Below are positions 16,137-24,735 of a DNA stretch of 45,592 bases, piece by piece. Positions within the stretch are counted from its first letter, which is position 1; each line of letters starts with the position of its first letter. This stretch comes from Planctomycetota bacterium (GTDB taxonomy: Bacteria > Planctomycetota > Planctomycetia > Pirellulales > UBA1268). The notes under the pieces were generated by a model. It saw only the letters and a program-made list of their open reading frames with translations, was not told where the DNA came from and searched no databases. Location: contig JAGWVR010000018.1 of the NCBI GenBank assembly GCA_018970785.1, positions 1-45,592 of the forward strand. Reading direction: 5' to 3'. A program made the translations under genes and the position numbers.

Positions 16137-17021
16137 ATGGGTGAATTCGTGGCGGGCATCTCCGTCGTCTGCTTCGCCGCCAGCTACCTGGTGGCGCTGG
16201 CCTGCGAAGGCTCGCGGCTGCTGTTCCGCTCCGGGATCCGCGGGGCGGCGATGGTGGCGTTCGCCGCCGCGGGGCTGGTCGCCCACACCCTGTTCCTCGG
16301 GTGGCGGGCCGCCCACGAGCCGGCCGTGCCGCTGTCGAGCCCGTTCGACTGGTATCTCCTGGCCGCCTGGCTGTTGGCCGGCGCCTATCTGTGGGCGACG
16401 CTCGCCAACCCGCGGACCCCGGTCGGATTGTTCCTCCTGCCGGTCGTCCTCGGGCTCATCGGCGCGGCCGAGATCTCGAGCCGCGAGCCCTTTCCCCAGA
16501 GCCCGGCGACTCAGGCCTGGGGGGCGGTCCACGGCGTGTTCAACCTCGCCGCCAGCGTCGCCGTGGCGGTCGGCGGGACTGCCGGCGTGATGTGGCTCCT
16601 CCAGGCGGGGCGGCTCGCGCAGCACCGGGCCGCGGCTCCGGGCCTGCGCCTGCCGAGCCTCGAGAAGCTTGCCGGGACGCTGCGGTGGACGTTCCCGGCC
16701 GCCGCCTCGACCGCGGCAGCGGGGTTCGTCTCCGGCCTGGTGCTCAACGCCGTCAACCACCGGCGCGGCCTTCTCGACACGATCCCCTGGAGCGATCCGG
16801 TGATCCTCCGCCTCGGGGCGCTGGTGGCATGGCTCGTGGTCGCGGCCGCCATCGCCCAGGCCGTCCGCCAGCGCCCCGGGGCGGCGCGGACCAGCGCCTT
16901 CTTGGCGGTGGCGAGCCTGGTCTGCCTCACGGCGAGCATCCTGTGGGGCGTTCTCGGCCACTCGCGCCACGGCGTGCCCCCCGATGCCCCGTCACCACCG
17001 CCGGCCAGGGTGCGGCCATGA
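16137..17021 (+). CDS. HemX/CcsA-like cytochrome c assembly membrane protein
   Basis: An integral membrane protein of 294 residues with about eight hydrophobic segments, in the arrangement of the CcsA/HemX (cytochrome c assembly) family. Conserved-looking histidines are His132 in WGAVHGVFN and His275/His278 in GHSRHG. The tryptophan-rich heme-handling WWD motif of true CcsA proteins is not seen, which points to the HemX/YpjD subgroup. In Bacillus hemX lies next to hemA and affects the level of glutamyl-tRNA reductase; the same neighbourhood occurs here. Its stop overlaps the hemA start as ATGA, so the two are translationally coupled. The start could also be ATG 16095, but that lies in the predicted -10 element. 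Confidence 0.8.
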   Translation: MGEFVAGISVVCFAASYLVALACEGSRLLFRSGIRGAAMVAFAAAGLVAHTLFLGWRAAHEPAVPLSSPFDWYLLAAWLLAGAYLWATLANPRTPVGLFLLPVVLGLIGAAEISSREPFPQSPATQAWGAVHGVFNLAASVAVAVGGTAGVMWLLQAGRLAQHRAAAPGLRLPSLEKLAGTLRWTFPAAASTAAAGFVSGLVLNAVNHRRGLLDTIPWSDPVILRLGALVAWLVVAAAIAQAVRQRPGAARTSAFLAVASLVCLTASILWGVLGHSRHGVPPDAPSPPPARVRP

Positions 17022-18292
17022 CGCTCGCCTTCGCCGGGGGAACGCACCGCACCGTGCCGCTCGACCTCCGCGAGCGCCTCGCCTTCTCCGCCGACCAGGT
17101 GGCCGAGGCGCTGCGCCGCTTCCGCGACCGCTTCCCCGGCCGCGAGGTGGTCCTGCTCTCGACCTGCAACCGCGTCGAGCTGTACGCCGCCGGCGGCGCC
17201 GACTCGGCCGCCCCGTCGCCCGGGCAGATCGTCTCGTTCCTCGCCGAGTGCCGGGGAATCGACGAACGGGTGCTCGCCCCGGTGCTCGACGGGGACCGCG
17301 ACGAGGCGGTCGTCCGCCACCTGTTCGGCGTCGCCTCGGGGCTCGACAGCATGGTCCTCGGCGAGCCGCAGATCCTCGCCCAGGTCAAGCAGGCCTGGGC
17401 GGTGGCCCAGGACAGCCGGACCGCCGGGCCGCTGACCGGCGACCTGTTCCAGGCGGCGCTGCGGACCGCCAAGCGCGTCGCCAGCGAGACGGCGCTGGGC
17501 CGCGAGCGGCTCTCGATCCCGAGCGTCGCCGTCAACGACTTCGCCCGCGGTGTCTTCGAACGCTTCGACGACAAGCGCGTGCTCCTCGTCGGCGCCGGGA
17601 AGATGGCCCGCGAGACGCTCCGCTACCTCCGCGAGGCGGGGGCCCGCGACATCGTGGTCCTCAACCGCACCGCGGCCCGCAGCGCGGAGCTCGCCGCCGA
17701 GATCGGCGGCCGGGCGGGGAGCCTCGCCGACATCGTCGCGGAGCTCGCCGCGGCCGACCTGGTGGTGAGCACGACCGGTGCCAGCCAGCCGGTCGTGACG
17801 CTCGACGCCTTCCGCCAGGCGGAGCCGCGGCGCGGTGGCCGGGCGCTGGTGGTCCTCGACCTCGCCGTGCCGCGCGACTTCGATCCGCGGATCGGCACGC
17901 GGCCGGGGGTGTGGCTGACGGCGATCGACGACCTCGCCGCCGCCTGCGACGCCAACCGCAAGAGCCGGCAGCGCGAGGTGCCGGCGGCGCTGGCGATCGT
18001 CGACGAGGAGGCGCGGCGGTTCATGGGGGACCTCCACCACCGCTCGACGGCGCCGGTGATCGAACGGCTCCGCGCCGGCTGGAGCGAGACCGGCGACGCG
18101 GAGCTGGAGCGGCTGTTCCGCCGGCTGCCCGGGCTCGACGAGGCGGCGCGGGACGAGATCCGCCAGGCCTTCGAGCGCTACGCCGCCAAGCTCCTCCATC
18201 CGCCGCTCAAGTCGCTGCGCACGGCCAGCCACTCAGGCCCGCCGCACGGCCTCCTCGACGCCCTCAAGCGGCTCTTCGACCTCAAGGATTGA
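17018..18292 (+). CDS. hemA: Glutamyl-tRNA reductase
   Basis: First committed enzyme of the C5 heme pathway: reduces glutamyl-tRNA(Glu) to glutamate-1-semialdehyde with NADPH. The protein has 424 residues, the usual length. LLSTCNRVELY contains the catalytic Cys50. SGLDSMVLGEPQILAQVK and LSIPSVAVNDFA follow. The NADPH-binding domain has LLVGAGKMARETLRYL and the C-terminal dimerisation helix begins after EEARRFM. The start overlaps the hemX-like stop by four bases (ATGA), so its translation is coupled to that membrane protein. It ends 12 bases from the stop of the convergent sulfatase gene. Heme feedback through the N-terminal region is known in enteric enzymes, but cannot be judged here. Confidence 0.96.
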   Translation: MTLAFAGGTHRTVPLDLRERLAFSADQVAEALRRFRDRFPGREVVLLSTCNRVELYAAGGADSAAPSPGQIVSFLAECRGIDERVLAPVLDGDRDEAVVRHLFGVASGLDSMVLGEPQILAQVKQAWAVAQDSRTAGPLTGDLFQAALRTAKRVASETALGRERLSIPSVAVNDFARGVFERFDDKRVLLVGAGKMARETLRYLREAGARDIVVLNRTAARSAELAAEIGGRAGSLADIVAELAAADLVVSTTGASQPVVTLDAFRQAEPRRGGRALVVLDLAVPRDFDPRIGTRPGVWLTAIDDLAAACDANRKSRQREVPAALAIVDEEARRFMGDLHHRSTAPVIERLRAGWSETGDAELERLFRRLPGLDEAARDEIRQAFERYAAKLLHPPLKSLRTASHSGPPHGLLDALKRLFDLKD

Positions 18293-18304
18293 CGGTTTGA
18301 TCGG

Positions 18305-20689
18305 TCATTCCAGCTCGACGGTGACCTTCTCGATCGTCCCCGTGAATTCGAAGGGGAGACTGTACGTGAAGTCGACGGTGGATCCCGAATCACGGCCGAC
18401 GTCGACTCCCTCCCCGAGCGAGAACTGCAGGGGAACCGTCGCGGGAAGCACCCCTTCGCCGATCGTGCGCCCGTCGGCGGTGAGGACGACGCTGGCTCCC
18501 TTGCCCAACTCGCCGGGGCGCCCCTGATAGCGGAACTCGACCGCCAGCGACACCTTCCCCGGTGGCAGGGGCTGGCTGGCGATCGTGGTCCGGTCGAGGG
18601 CCAGACGGTTGTAGGTGAAGTGGGCGCGCCCGTCCCGGAGGTACAAGCCGAGGCCACCGGTCAGTCCGCCATGCGTGTACACCATCCCTTCGGCTCCCGC
18701 CGCGGGAATCTCGATGTCGGCGGTGATCGTCCAGGACTTGTTGAGAAGGGGTGGGCTGGCACCGTCGGGCAGTGCCACCTGGCCCGGGAAGTAGACGAAG
18801 CGCTTGCGCTTGCCGGCGAGGCGCGGGCGCCCTTGCAGCTCACCGTTGAGCCGCTCGACGGCGCGCCAGTCGAGCGGGAGCACACCGTGCTTCTCGGCCT
18901 CGACCCAGAACAGCGCCTCGAGCTCGCGGACCTTCTCCGGGTGCCGGGCCGCCAGATCGTCGGCCTGGGTGAAGTCTTCGTCGAGGTGATACAGCTCCCA
19001 CGTCGCCTTCAGCGGGTCGAACGCCCCCCGCACCGGATCCCAGGGGACGAAGCTCCGGCTCGAGGCGAGCCACCCGCGGTGGTAGATGCCCCGGTTGACC
19101 AGCAGCTCGAAATACTGCGTCTGCCGGACCTCCGGCGCCTTCGCATCGAAGAACGACGCGAGGAAGCTCGCTCCCTCGATCGGCTTCTGCGCGATGCCCC
19201 CGAGCATGTCCGGGGGAGTGATGCCGATCGCCTCGTAGAGGGTGGGAACGATGTCGATCACGTGGACGAACTGGCTGCGGATCCCGCCGCGGTCGCGGAT
19301 CCGTGCCGGCCAGGAAACGACCAGCGGGTTCCGCGTGCCCCCGAGGTGGCTCGCGACCTGCTTGGTCCACTGGAACGGCGTGTTCATCGCGTGGGCCCAG
19401 GCGCTGGGGAAATGGTTGAACCAGCGCGGGCCACCGATCTCGTCGATGTGCTCGAGATTGTCCTGCCACCGCTCGGGGAACCCGTTGAAGAACAGGTTCT
19501 CGTTGATGCTGCCCTCGAGCCCCCCCTCGGCACTGGCACCGTTGTCACCGACGACGTACAGGAAAATGGTGTTGTCGGCACCGGGGAGCTGCTTGACGGC
19601 GTCGATGATCCTCCCCATGTGGTGGTCGACGTGGGCGGCGAACCCGGCGAAGACCTCCATCATCCGGGCGTAGACCTTCTTCTGGCCGTCGCCGAGCGAG
19701 TCCCACGCGGGCAGGCCGGTGCTGCGCGGTGTCAGCACCGCGTCGGCGGGAATCACGCCCAAGCGCTTCTGCCGCTGGAATGTCGCCTCGCGGTAGGCGT
19801 CCCAGCCGTCGTCGAACGCCCCGCGGAACCGGTCGATCCACTCGCGCGGTGCGTGGTGCGGCGAGTGATTCGCACCGGGCGCGACGTAAAGGAAGAACGG
19901 CCTGTCCGGGGCGATGCTCGTCACCCGTCGTGTCCACTCGATCGCCTTGTCGGCCAGATCCTCGGTGAGGTGATAGTCGGGCCGGTCGCTGCGGGGTACC
20001 AGATTCCTGTTCTCGAACAGCACCGGGTTCCAGTGGTTCATGTCACCGGCGTTGAAGCCGTAGAAGTAGTCGAAGCCCAGTCCGTTGGCCCAGCGGTCGA
20101 ACGGGCCGGCGGCGCTGGTTTCCCAGGCGGGGGTGTTGTGGTTCTTGCCGATCCACGCCGTGGCGTAGCCGTGGTGCTGGAGAACCTGGCCGATCGTGCC
20201 GCAACTGCGCGGCAGCACGCAGGTGTAACCCTCGTAGCCGGTGGCTGCTTCGGTGATGACCCCGGTAGCGGCCGAGTGATGGTTGCGCCCCGTGATCAGC
20301 GCCGCACGCGTCGGACTGCACAGCGCGGTGGTGTGGAAGCGGTTGTACTTCAGCCCTTCGGCGGCCAGCGCATCGAGCGAGGGCGAGGGAATCCCACCGC
20401 CGAACGCCGCGTACTGCCCGAACCCGGAGTCGTCGAGCAGGATCAGCACGACGTTGGGAGCCCCGGCAGGGGCCTTCGCCGGCTGGGGGAACCGTGGCGG
20501 GTCCGATTCCAGGTAGGTTCGCCCCACCTTTCCCGGGAAGACGAAATCGGGGCGCGGGAGTGACCGCGCCGACTCGCCGCCTGCCGGCTCCGCGGCGATC
20601 GCGGTCCCGAGGTGGCAGACGAACAGTCCGCAGATGCAGTAAACGGCCGTGCGGAGGGCCGCACGGGTCCGGGAAACGACGTGAACCAT
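18305..20689 (-). CDS. Secreted arylsulfatase with C-terminal lectin-like domain
   Basis: Sulfate ester hydrolase of 794 residues. A signal peptide (hydrophobic part at about 12-32) precedes the alkaline-phosphatase-fold domain. Metal ligands Asp86-Asp87 lie in LILLDDSGFGQ, and ALCSPTRAALITGR carries Cys124, the residue converted to formylglycine (C-x-P-x-R). The sulfatase part runs to about 590. The remainder, from about 630, reads as a concanavalin-like beta sandwich (NKSWTITADIEIP, GGLGLYLRDGRAHFTYN). Planctomycetes carry many sulfatases for degrading sulfated algal or host polysaccharides; a specific substrate is not deducible. I chose ATG 20689 over the longer frame to 20749 since it directly precedes the signal peptide and has GGGGGT upstream. 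No sulfatase-maturing enzyme is in the window. Confidence 0.9.
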   Translation of the reverse strand: MVHVVSRTRAALRTAVYCICGLFVCHLGTAIAAEPAGGESARSLPRPDFVFPGKVGRTYLESDPPRFPQPAKAPAGAPNVVLILLDDSGFGQYAAFGGGIPSPSLDALAAEGLKYNRFHTTALCSPTRAALITGRNHHSAATGVITEAATGYEGYTCVLPRSCGTIGQVLQHHGYATAWIGKNHNTPAWETSAAGPFDRWANGLGFDYFYGFNAGDMNHWNPVLFENRNLVPRSDRPDYHLTEDLADKAIEWTRRVTSIAPDRPFFLYVAPGANHSPHHAPREWIDRFRGAFDDGWDAYREATFQRQKRLGVIPADAVLTPRSTGLPAWDSLGDGQKKVYARMMEVFAGFAAHVDHHMGRIIDAVKQLPGADNTIFLYVVGDNGASAEGGLEGSINENLFFNGFPERWQDNLEHIDEIGGPRWFNHFPSAWAHAMNTPFQWTKQVASHLGGTRNPLVVSWPARIRDRGGIRSQFVHVIDIVPTLYEAIGITPPDMLGGIAQKPIEGASFLASFFDAKAPEVRQTQYFELLVNRGIYHRGWLASSRSFVPWDPVRGAFDPLKATWELYHLDEDFTQADDLAARHPEKVRELEALFWVEAEKHGVLPLDWRAVERLNGELQGRPRLAGKRKRFVYFPGQVALPDGASPPLLNKSWTITADIEIPAAGAEGMVYTHGGLTGGLGLYLRDGRAHFTYNRLALDRTTIASQPLPPGKVSLAVEFRYQGRPGELGKGASVVLTADGRTIGEGVLPATVPLQFSLGEGVDVGRDSGSTVDFTYSLPFEFTGTIEKVTVELE

Positions 20690-20747
20690 GGAACCCCCAG
20701 TCGGACGACGCGGACTTCGGCCGGCGACCGTCGGACGGCCCGGCGGC

Positions 20748-20758
20748 AACGTAACGTT
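20748..20758 (-). promoter_or_regulatory. Palindrome ahead of the arylsulfatase gene
   Basis: AACGT-A-ACGTT is a perfect 11-base palindrome, 58 bases ahead of the start and unusually A/T-containing for this genome. It may be an operator for the sulfatase gene. The 98-base gap (20690-20787) holds no convincing promoter pair. Confidence 0.3.
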
Positions 20759-20787
20759 TGGAAGGCTCCCGGTCGGCCCGGTCGCGC

Positions 20788-22599
20788 TCAGCCTCCGGAC
20801 CCGGCCGGGCCGACGGCAGCGCCCGGCGCCGCCGCGGACCGCGACGGCAGGACGCGGCCGTTCTTCGGATCGATCTCGAGGCCGAGGGGCGGCTCGTCGG
20901 GAACGTAGAAGAAAAACCCGAACATCATCTCGTGGATCGTCTGCGGCCCGTAGGGCACCGCGACGGTGGGATCGGGGTTGAAGGGATTGAACGCCGAGTT
21001 GTCGAAGTGGGCCGTGACCTCGACCCGCGTCCCCTTCGGGAACCGCTTAACGCCGGGCGTGAAGCGGTAGTTCTGCTGCCAGGCGTAGTGGTAGTTGGGG
21101 ATCACCAGCAGCGTCTCGGGATCGGCGTCGGGCCGCAGCGCCGTGAACGTCATGTCGCGCCCGCGGAGGTGCATGTGGGCGAACATCCCCACGCCGAAGG
21201 CATCGCAGGGGAGCGTGCGGACGGCGGTCACCGGATGGAACGGGGCCCCCGGCGGAATCTCGAACTTCGACGTCGTCACCTGGAGGTGCTTGAGCTCGCG
21301 GTCGATCCGCGCCCGCGGGTAGCGCAGGCCGACGCTCATCCGGTTGGTCTCCGGCTTGCCCGTGGTGGTGTAGTGGATCTGGAGGACGAGGACCGAGTTG
21401 GCCGGGATCCGGAACCCCATCCCTTCGTCGAGGATCATCGCCGTGCCACCGGGGACGCGGCCGGTGATGAAGTTGCTGTCGTCGACCGGGTCGCCGACGG
21501 CCATGTAGGCGAGGTTGCAGTGGTGGACCGTGCCGGGATTCGACGGCTTGATCTCGATCCCCGCGATCCACGTCTCGGCGAGGAACACGTGGGGGAGGAT
21601 GACGTAGCGGTAGTCGACGAAGCCGTCGGCTGGGAGGGAGTCGGACCCCAGCGCCGTGACGACGAGGTCCGGCGTGCCGATCTCCCACGGCGGCGCCGGC
21701 GACGGGGCGGGGGGAGTTTTGGCGGGGTCCCCGGCCGGGCTGCCCGCGCCCACCCAGGCGGCGACCAGCCGGCGCTCCTCGGCGGACAGGCCGCGCTCGT
21801 TGGAGAAGTGCTCGTGGCGGCTGGCGTACCACGGCGGCATGCGCCGCTCGGCGACGGCGTCGGCGACCGCCGCCGCCTGCCCGGCGACGTCGTCGTAGGT
21901 CACCAGCGGAAACGGCGCGCCGCCGTTGGCGCGGTGGCACTCCTGGCAGTGGGCGGCCAGGAGCGGGGCGACATGCTCGTGGAACGTGACCGTGCGGTCC
22001 GGCTCGGCCGGGGCGGGGCGCGTGATCCGGCAGCCGTCGACGGGGGTCTCCGCGACCGCCACCGGCCGGCCGGCGAGGACGTCTTCGAGCGCCTCGCGGA
22101 GATCCTCGCGCGTCGCCGCGGGGCGCTCGCCGCCGAGGCGGAGCTGGTCGTCGATCCGCCCGCGGTAGACGATGCGGCGATCCGCGTCGAGGACCACCGC
22201 CTGTGGCGTGAACTCGGCGCCGACCGCGGCGGCGAGGGCGCCCGTCGTGTCTTTCACCAGCGGGAAGGGGACGCCGTGGTCGAGCCCGACGCGGGCCAGT
22301 TCGGCGATCTCGTCACCGGCGGCCGCGTCGACGGCGACGATCCGCACCCCGCGCGGCGCGAACGCCTCGTCGAGCCGGACCAGCTTCGGCCAGCTGCGCC
22401 GCACCAACGGGCAGGTGAGATTGACGAACACCAGCACCGTCGCCGGCGGCTTCCCCAGGTCGGCCAGCGAACGCTGCTGGTACCAGATGTCGGTGAAGTG
22501 GAGGTCGGCGACGGGGCCGCCCAGCGGCGCGGCCGTGGCCAGCGCCGCCACGCCCGACACGATCCATCCCGTGACGACCGACCGGCCGATGCGGCGCAT
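20788..22599 (-). CDS. Exported redoxin / cytochrome c / copper monooxygenase-like fusion protein
   Basis: A 603-residue protein with three parts. (1) Signal peptide (about 8-24). (2) Thioredoxin-fold redoxin, about 30-180, with NLTCPLVRR: Cys63 is a single Cys as in peroxiredoxin-like members, not a CxxC. (3) A heme c site CQECH (218-222) with MPPWYASRHEHF downstream, in a domain of about 200-290. (4) From about 310 a copper-type-II monooxygenase-like module: VHHC (358-361), LQIHY (His409), AHMHLRGRDM (His475, His477) and YHYAW (503-507). These could supply the histidine and methionine copper ligands of the peptidylglycine-hydroxylating fold. Such fusions are known from Planctomycetes and Acidobacteria without a proven role. 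GGAG upstream supports this start. It follows the repeat protein gene by 49 bases, in one operon. Confidence 0.85.
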   Translation of the reverse strand: MRRIGRSVVTGWIVSGVAALATAAPLGGPVADLHFTDIWYQQRSLADLGKPPATVLVFVNLTCPLVRRSWPKLVRLDEAFAPRGVRIVAVDAAAGDEIAELARVGLDHGVPFPLVKDTTGALAAAVGAEFTPQAVVLDADRRIVYRGRIDDQLRLGGERPAATREDLREALEDVLAGRPVAVAETPVDGCRITRPAPAEPDRTVTFHEHVAPLLAAHCQECHRANGGAPFPLVTYDDVAGQAAAVADAVAERRMPPWYASRHEHFSNERGLSAEERRLVAAWVGAGSPAGDPAKTPPAPSPAPPWEIGTPDLVVTALGSDSLPADGFVDYRYVILPHVFLAETWIAGIEIKPSNPGTVHHCNLAYMAVGDPVDDSNFITGRVPGGTAMILDEGMGFRIPANSVLVLQIHYTTTGKPETNRMSVGLRYPRARIDRELKHLQVTTSKFEIPPGAPFHPVTAVRTLPCDAFGVGMFAHMHLRGRDMTFTALRPDADPETLLVIPNYHYAWQQNYRFTPGVKRFPKGTRVEVTAHFDNSAFNPFNPDPTVAVPYGPQTIHEMMFGFFFYVPDEPPLGLEIDPKNGRVLPSRSAAAPGAAVGPAGSGG

Positions 22600-22648
22600 G
22601 CGCGGTTCTCCAGGGAGCGGGCCTGGCCCGCGCTCAACGGCGGTCCGG

Positions 22649-23740
22649 TCAGGGCACGCAGTAGGACAGGGCGAGGAGCGAATAGGCGGTGACGAGGTTG
22701 GCGTCGCCCTCCATCCACCGCGCGTTGGCGTTGGTCCACGAGCCGTCGTCGCGCTGGCGGGCGAGGAGCACCGTGGAGAGTTCGTCGCGCCAGGCGTGAT
22801 CGGCCCCGGCCGCGTCGCGGAACTCCTTCCCGCCGAACGCGTCGAGCGACTTGGCGGCGGTGTGAAAGTAATAGAACAGTCCGTTGTCGGCCATCCCCGG
22901 GTTCTCGGCGAACGTGTAGTGCTTCGCCAGCCAGGCCAGCGCCGCCTTGACGCGCGGGTCGTCGCGATCGACACCGGCGTAGATCATGCTCTTGAGACCG
23001 GCGTAGGTCATCGAGCCGTAGCTGCGCAGGCCGCCGTCGGGCGTCTTCCCCGCCTGGCTCTCGCCGCCGGCGGCCGGGGTGTAGTAGAAGCCGCCGTCGG
23101 GGTTCTTGGCCGGATGGGGCTGGTCGTTGTGCGGTCCGGGAAGGTTCTGCGTGCGCGACACGAACGCCAGCGCCCGCTGGATCGCCGGATCATCCTCGGC
23201 GGCGCCGGCGGCGCGGAGGGCGTCGATGAAGAACTGCGTGTTCGACAGGTCGGGGCGCTGCTGGCGGCCGTAGCCGGCACCGCCGTAGGCGGGGTCGTCG
23301 GGCCCGCGCCCCTCCCCCTCGTCCCACTGCAGGGCCCGGAGGAACGCGGTGGCCGCGGCGATCTCCCGGTCGTGGCGACCGTCGGCGTTGCACGCGGCCA
23401 GCGCCATCACGGCGATCGCCGTCTCGTAATTGGCCACCGGCGCGCCGGGGGTGTGGATGCCGCCGTCGGCCTGGCGGAACGAGAGCAGGTGGGCGACGGC
23501 CTTGGCGACGGCGGGATCGTCGGCGGCGACACCGCTGCGGACCAGTGCGGTCACCACCAGCGCCGTCACCGCCGGGCCGGCTTTCGGTGAGAAGCTGCCG
23601 TCGGCCTCCTGGCCGGTCGCCTTGAGGTAGGCGACGCCGCGGTCGATCGCGGCACGGATCGCGACCGGGTCGGCCGCGCGCCCCGGAGTGGCGAGGGAGA
23701 CGACCGCCAGGCAGGCGATGGCAAGCGCGCGGGAGGGCAT
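22649..23740 (-). CDS. Exported prenyltransferase/squalene-oxidase repeat protein
   Basis: A 363-residue alpha/alpha-barrel protein. A signal peptide covers residues 1-22 (MPSRALAIACLAVVSLATPG with AlaAla cleavage). Six or seven repeats follow, each a helix pair with a Gly-rich turn: GQEADGSFSP, RQADGGIHTP, YGGAGYGRQQ, NPDGGFYYTP and RQRDDGSWTN. This is the fold of the terpene cyclase and prenyltransferase beta subunit repeats. The DxDD acid motif of squalene-hopene cyclase is not seen, so cyclisation is not claimed; exported members of this type are common in planctomycetes and may bind or modify extracellular ligands. It is immediately upstream of, and co-directional with, the redoxin fusion gene. 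Confidence 0.8.
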   Translation of the reverse strand: MPSRALAIACLAVVSLATPGRAADPVAIRAAIDRGVAYLKATGQEADGSFSPKAGPAVTALVVTALVRSGVAADDPAVAKAVAHLLSFRQADGGIHTPGAPVANYETAIAVMALAACNADGRHDREIAAATAFLRALQWDEGEGRGPDDPAYGGAGYGRQQRPDLSNTQFFIDALRAAGAAEDDPAIQRALAFVSRTQNLPGPHNDQPHPAKNPDGGFYYTPAAGGESQAGKTPDGGLRSYGSMTYAGLKSMIYAGVDRDDPRVKAALAWLAKHYTFAENPGMADNGLFYYFHTAAKSLDAFGGKEFRDAAGADHAWRDELSTVLLARQRDDGSWTNANARWMEGDANLVTAYSLLALSYCVP

Positions 23741-23889
23741 GGAATCGGCTCCGGGGAGTCACGGGGGCGCTTCTCGGCGCCGCCCCAAGAATACGCGGCG
23801 GGTGGCCCCGGGGCAGCAGCGCTCCCGGTCGCAGCGACCGCCGGCGTCACCCCGGGGGGGCTCGCGGTCGCCTGAGTGGACTGAATGGG

Positions 23890-23936
23890 CCGGCCGTCCC
23901 ACGGCCGGTCCGAGCCGCGGAGGACCATGTCCGCGG
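23890..23936 (-). terminator. Two tandem hairpins after the acidic protein gene
   Basis: Stem 1: CCGGCCGT (23890-23897) with ACGGCCGG (23901-23908), loop CCC. Stem 2: CCGCGGA (23915-23921) with TCCGCGG (23930-23936), eight-base loop. Both are perfect. They start four bases past the stop at 23941 in the minus-strand direction, so together they likely end that transcript. The rest of the 200-base gap (23741-23940) shows no clear promoter. Confidence 0.45.
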
Positions 23937-23940
23937 ACGG

Positions 23941-24513
23941 TCAGACGGGGGCGACCGGCAGGGCCCGGGGGTGGGCCGGCACCCGCCGGGGCGGGGGTTC
24001 GTGCCCGCTCTCCAGGCTCCACGCCTCGCGCTCCTCGTCGCTGGCGTAGTAGGTCAGCCAGGTCGCGAGGTCGCCGTCGTCGCTGGCGCTGCAGTCGAAG
24101 TGGACGTAGTTGTCGGGCAGGTCGACGCGCTTGATCGGCGCGGTGAGGATGTCGCGGCGGATGAGCGTGTAGAGCTCGCGGTCGGAGAGGTGATCGGTGA
24201 AGTCGAGCACGATCCGCTTCTCGAACAGCCGCTCGATCGTCTCCCAGAGGCGGTCGTGGAGCTGCTCGGCGTCGAGCGTGCAGGCCGGCTGCATCGCCAG
24301 CACCGGCTGGAACCAGCGTGCCACCGTCTCCACCGGGGCCTGCTCCCAGGCGAGCATCGACTCGAGAAACCGGTTCTCGACGGCCGTCGGCAGGCGGTCG
24401 AGATCGAGATCGGCGATCGATTCGTCGAGGTAGGGCTCGATCGCGTCGCGCAGTTCGGCGTTGCGGAGCAGGCAGTCGACCTCGTCCGAATCAGGACGCT
24501 GGGCGCGCGGCAT
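23941..24513 (-). CDS. Acidic protein of unknown function
   Basis: A 190-residue, mostly helical, acidic protein with no signal peptide or membrane segment. Recognisable stretches are ELRDAIEPYLDESIADLDL (about 20-38), NRFLESMLAWEQAP and LHDRLWETIERLFEKRIVLDF, ending in a proline-rich tail. I recognise no named domain; the regular acidic helices suggest a protein-protein role. Its own promoter candidate lies at 24581-24608 and two hairpins follow it, so it looks like an independent unit within the run of exported-protein genes. The ATG at 24513 fits better than the in-frame start at 24570, whose extra residues are Arg/Gly-rich and lie inside the predicted promoter's leader. Confidence 0.65.
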   Translation of the reverse strand: MPRAQRPDSDEVDCLLRNAELRDAIEPYLDESIADLDLDRLPTAVENRFLESMLAWEQAPVETVARWFQPVLAMQPACTLDAEQLHDRLWETIERLFEKRIVLDFTDHLSDRELYTLIRRDILTAPIKRVDLPDNYVHFDCSASDDGDLATWLTYYASDEEREAWSLESGHEPPPRRVPAHPRALPVAPV

Positions 24514-24580
24514 GCCGGGACCCCGAGAGGTTCGCGTCGCACCCGCCGACACCCGCCGGCACCGCGCCACGCACGATCCG

Positions 24581-24608
24581 ACGATACCAACGGGGTTGGC
24601 CGGTTCAA
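24581..24608 (-). promoter_or_regulatory. Predicted promoter of the acidic protein gene
   Basis: Minus strand: TTGAAC (24608-24603, 4/6) and TATCGT (24586-24581, 4/6) stand 16 bases apart. The spacer holds the inverted repeat CCAAC-GGG-GTTGG (24587-24599), suggesting an operator. The predicted leader is about 60 bases. Confidence 0.4.
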
Positions 24609-24735
24609 CGCTTCGGAAGGCCGTTTTCCCGAGGTTTCTCCCCGGCCGGTCCGCACGATCGGTACGAACCGACGAGTTTCCGCCGCCCCCCGAGGCCCCC
24701 CGCTCTTGCCCCGTTTCCGCCCCTTCCGCCGCCGC

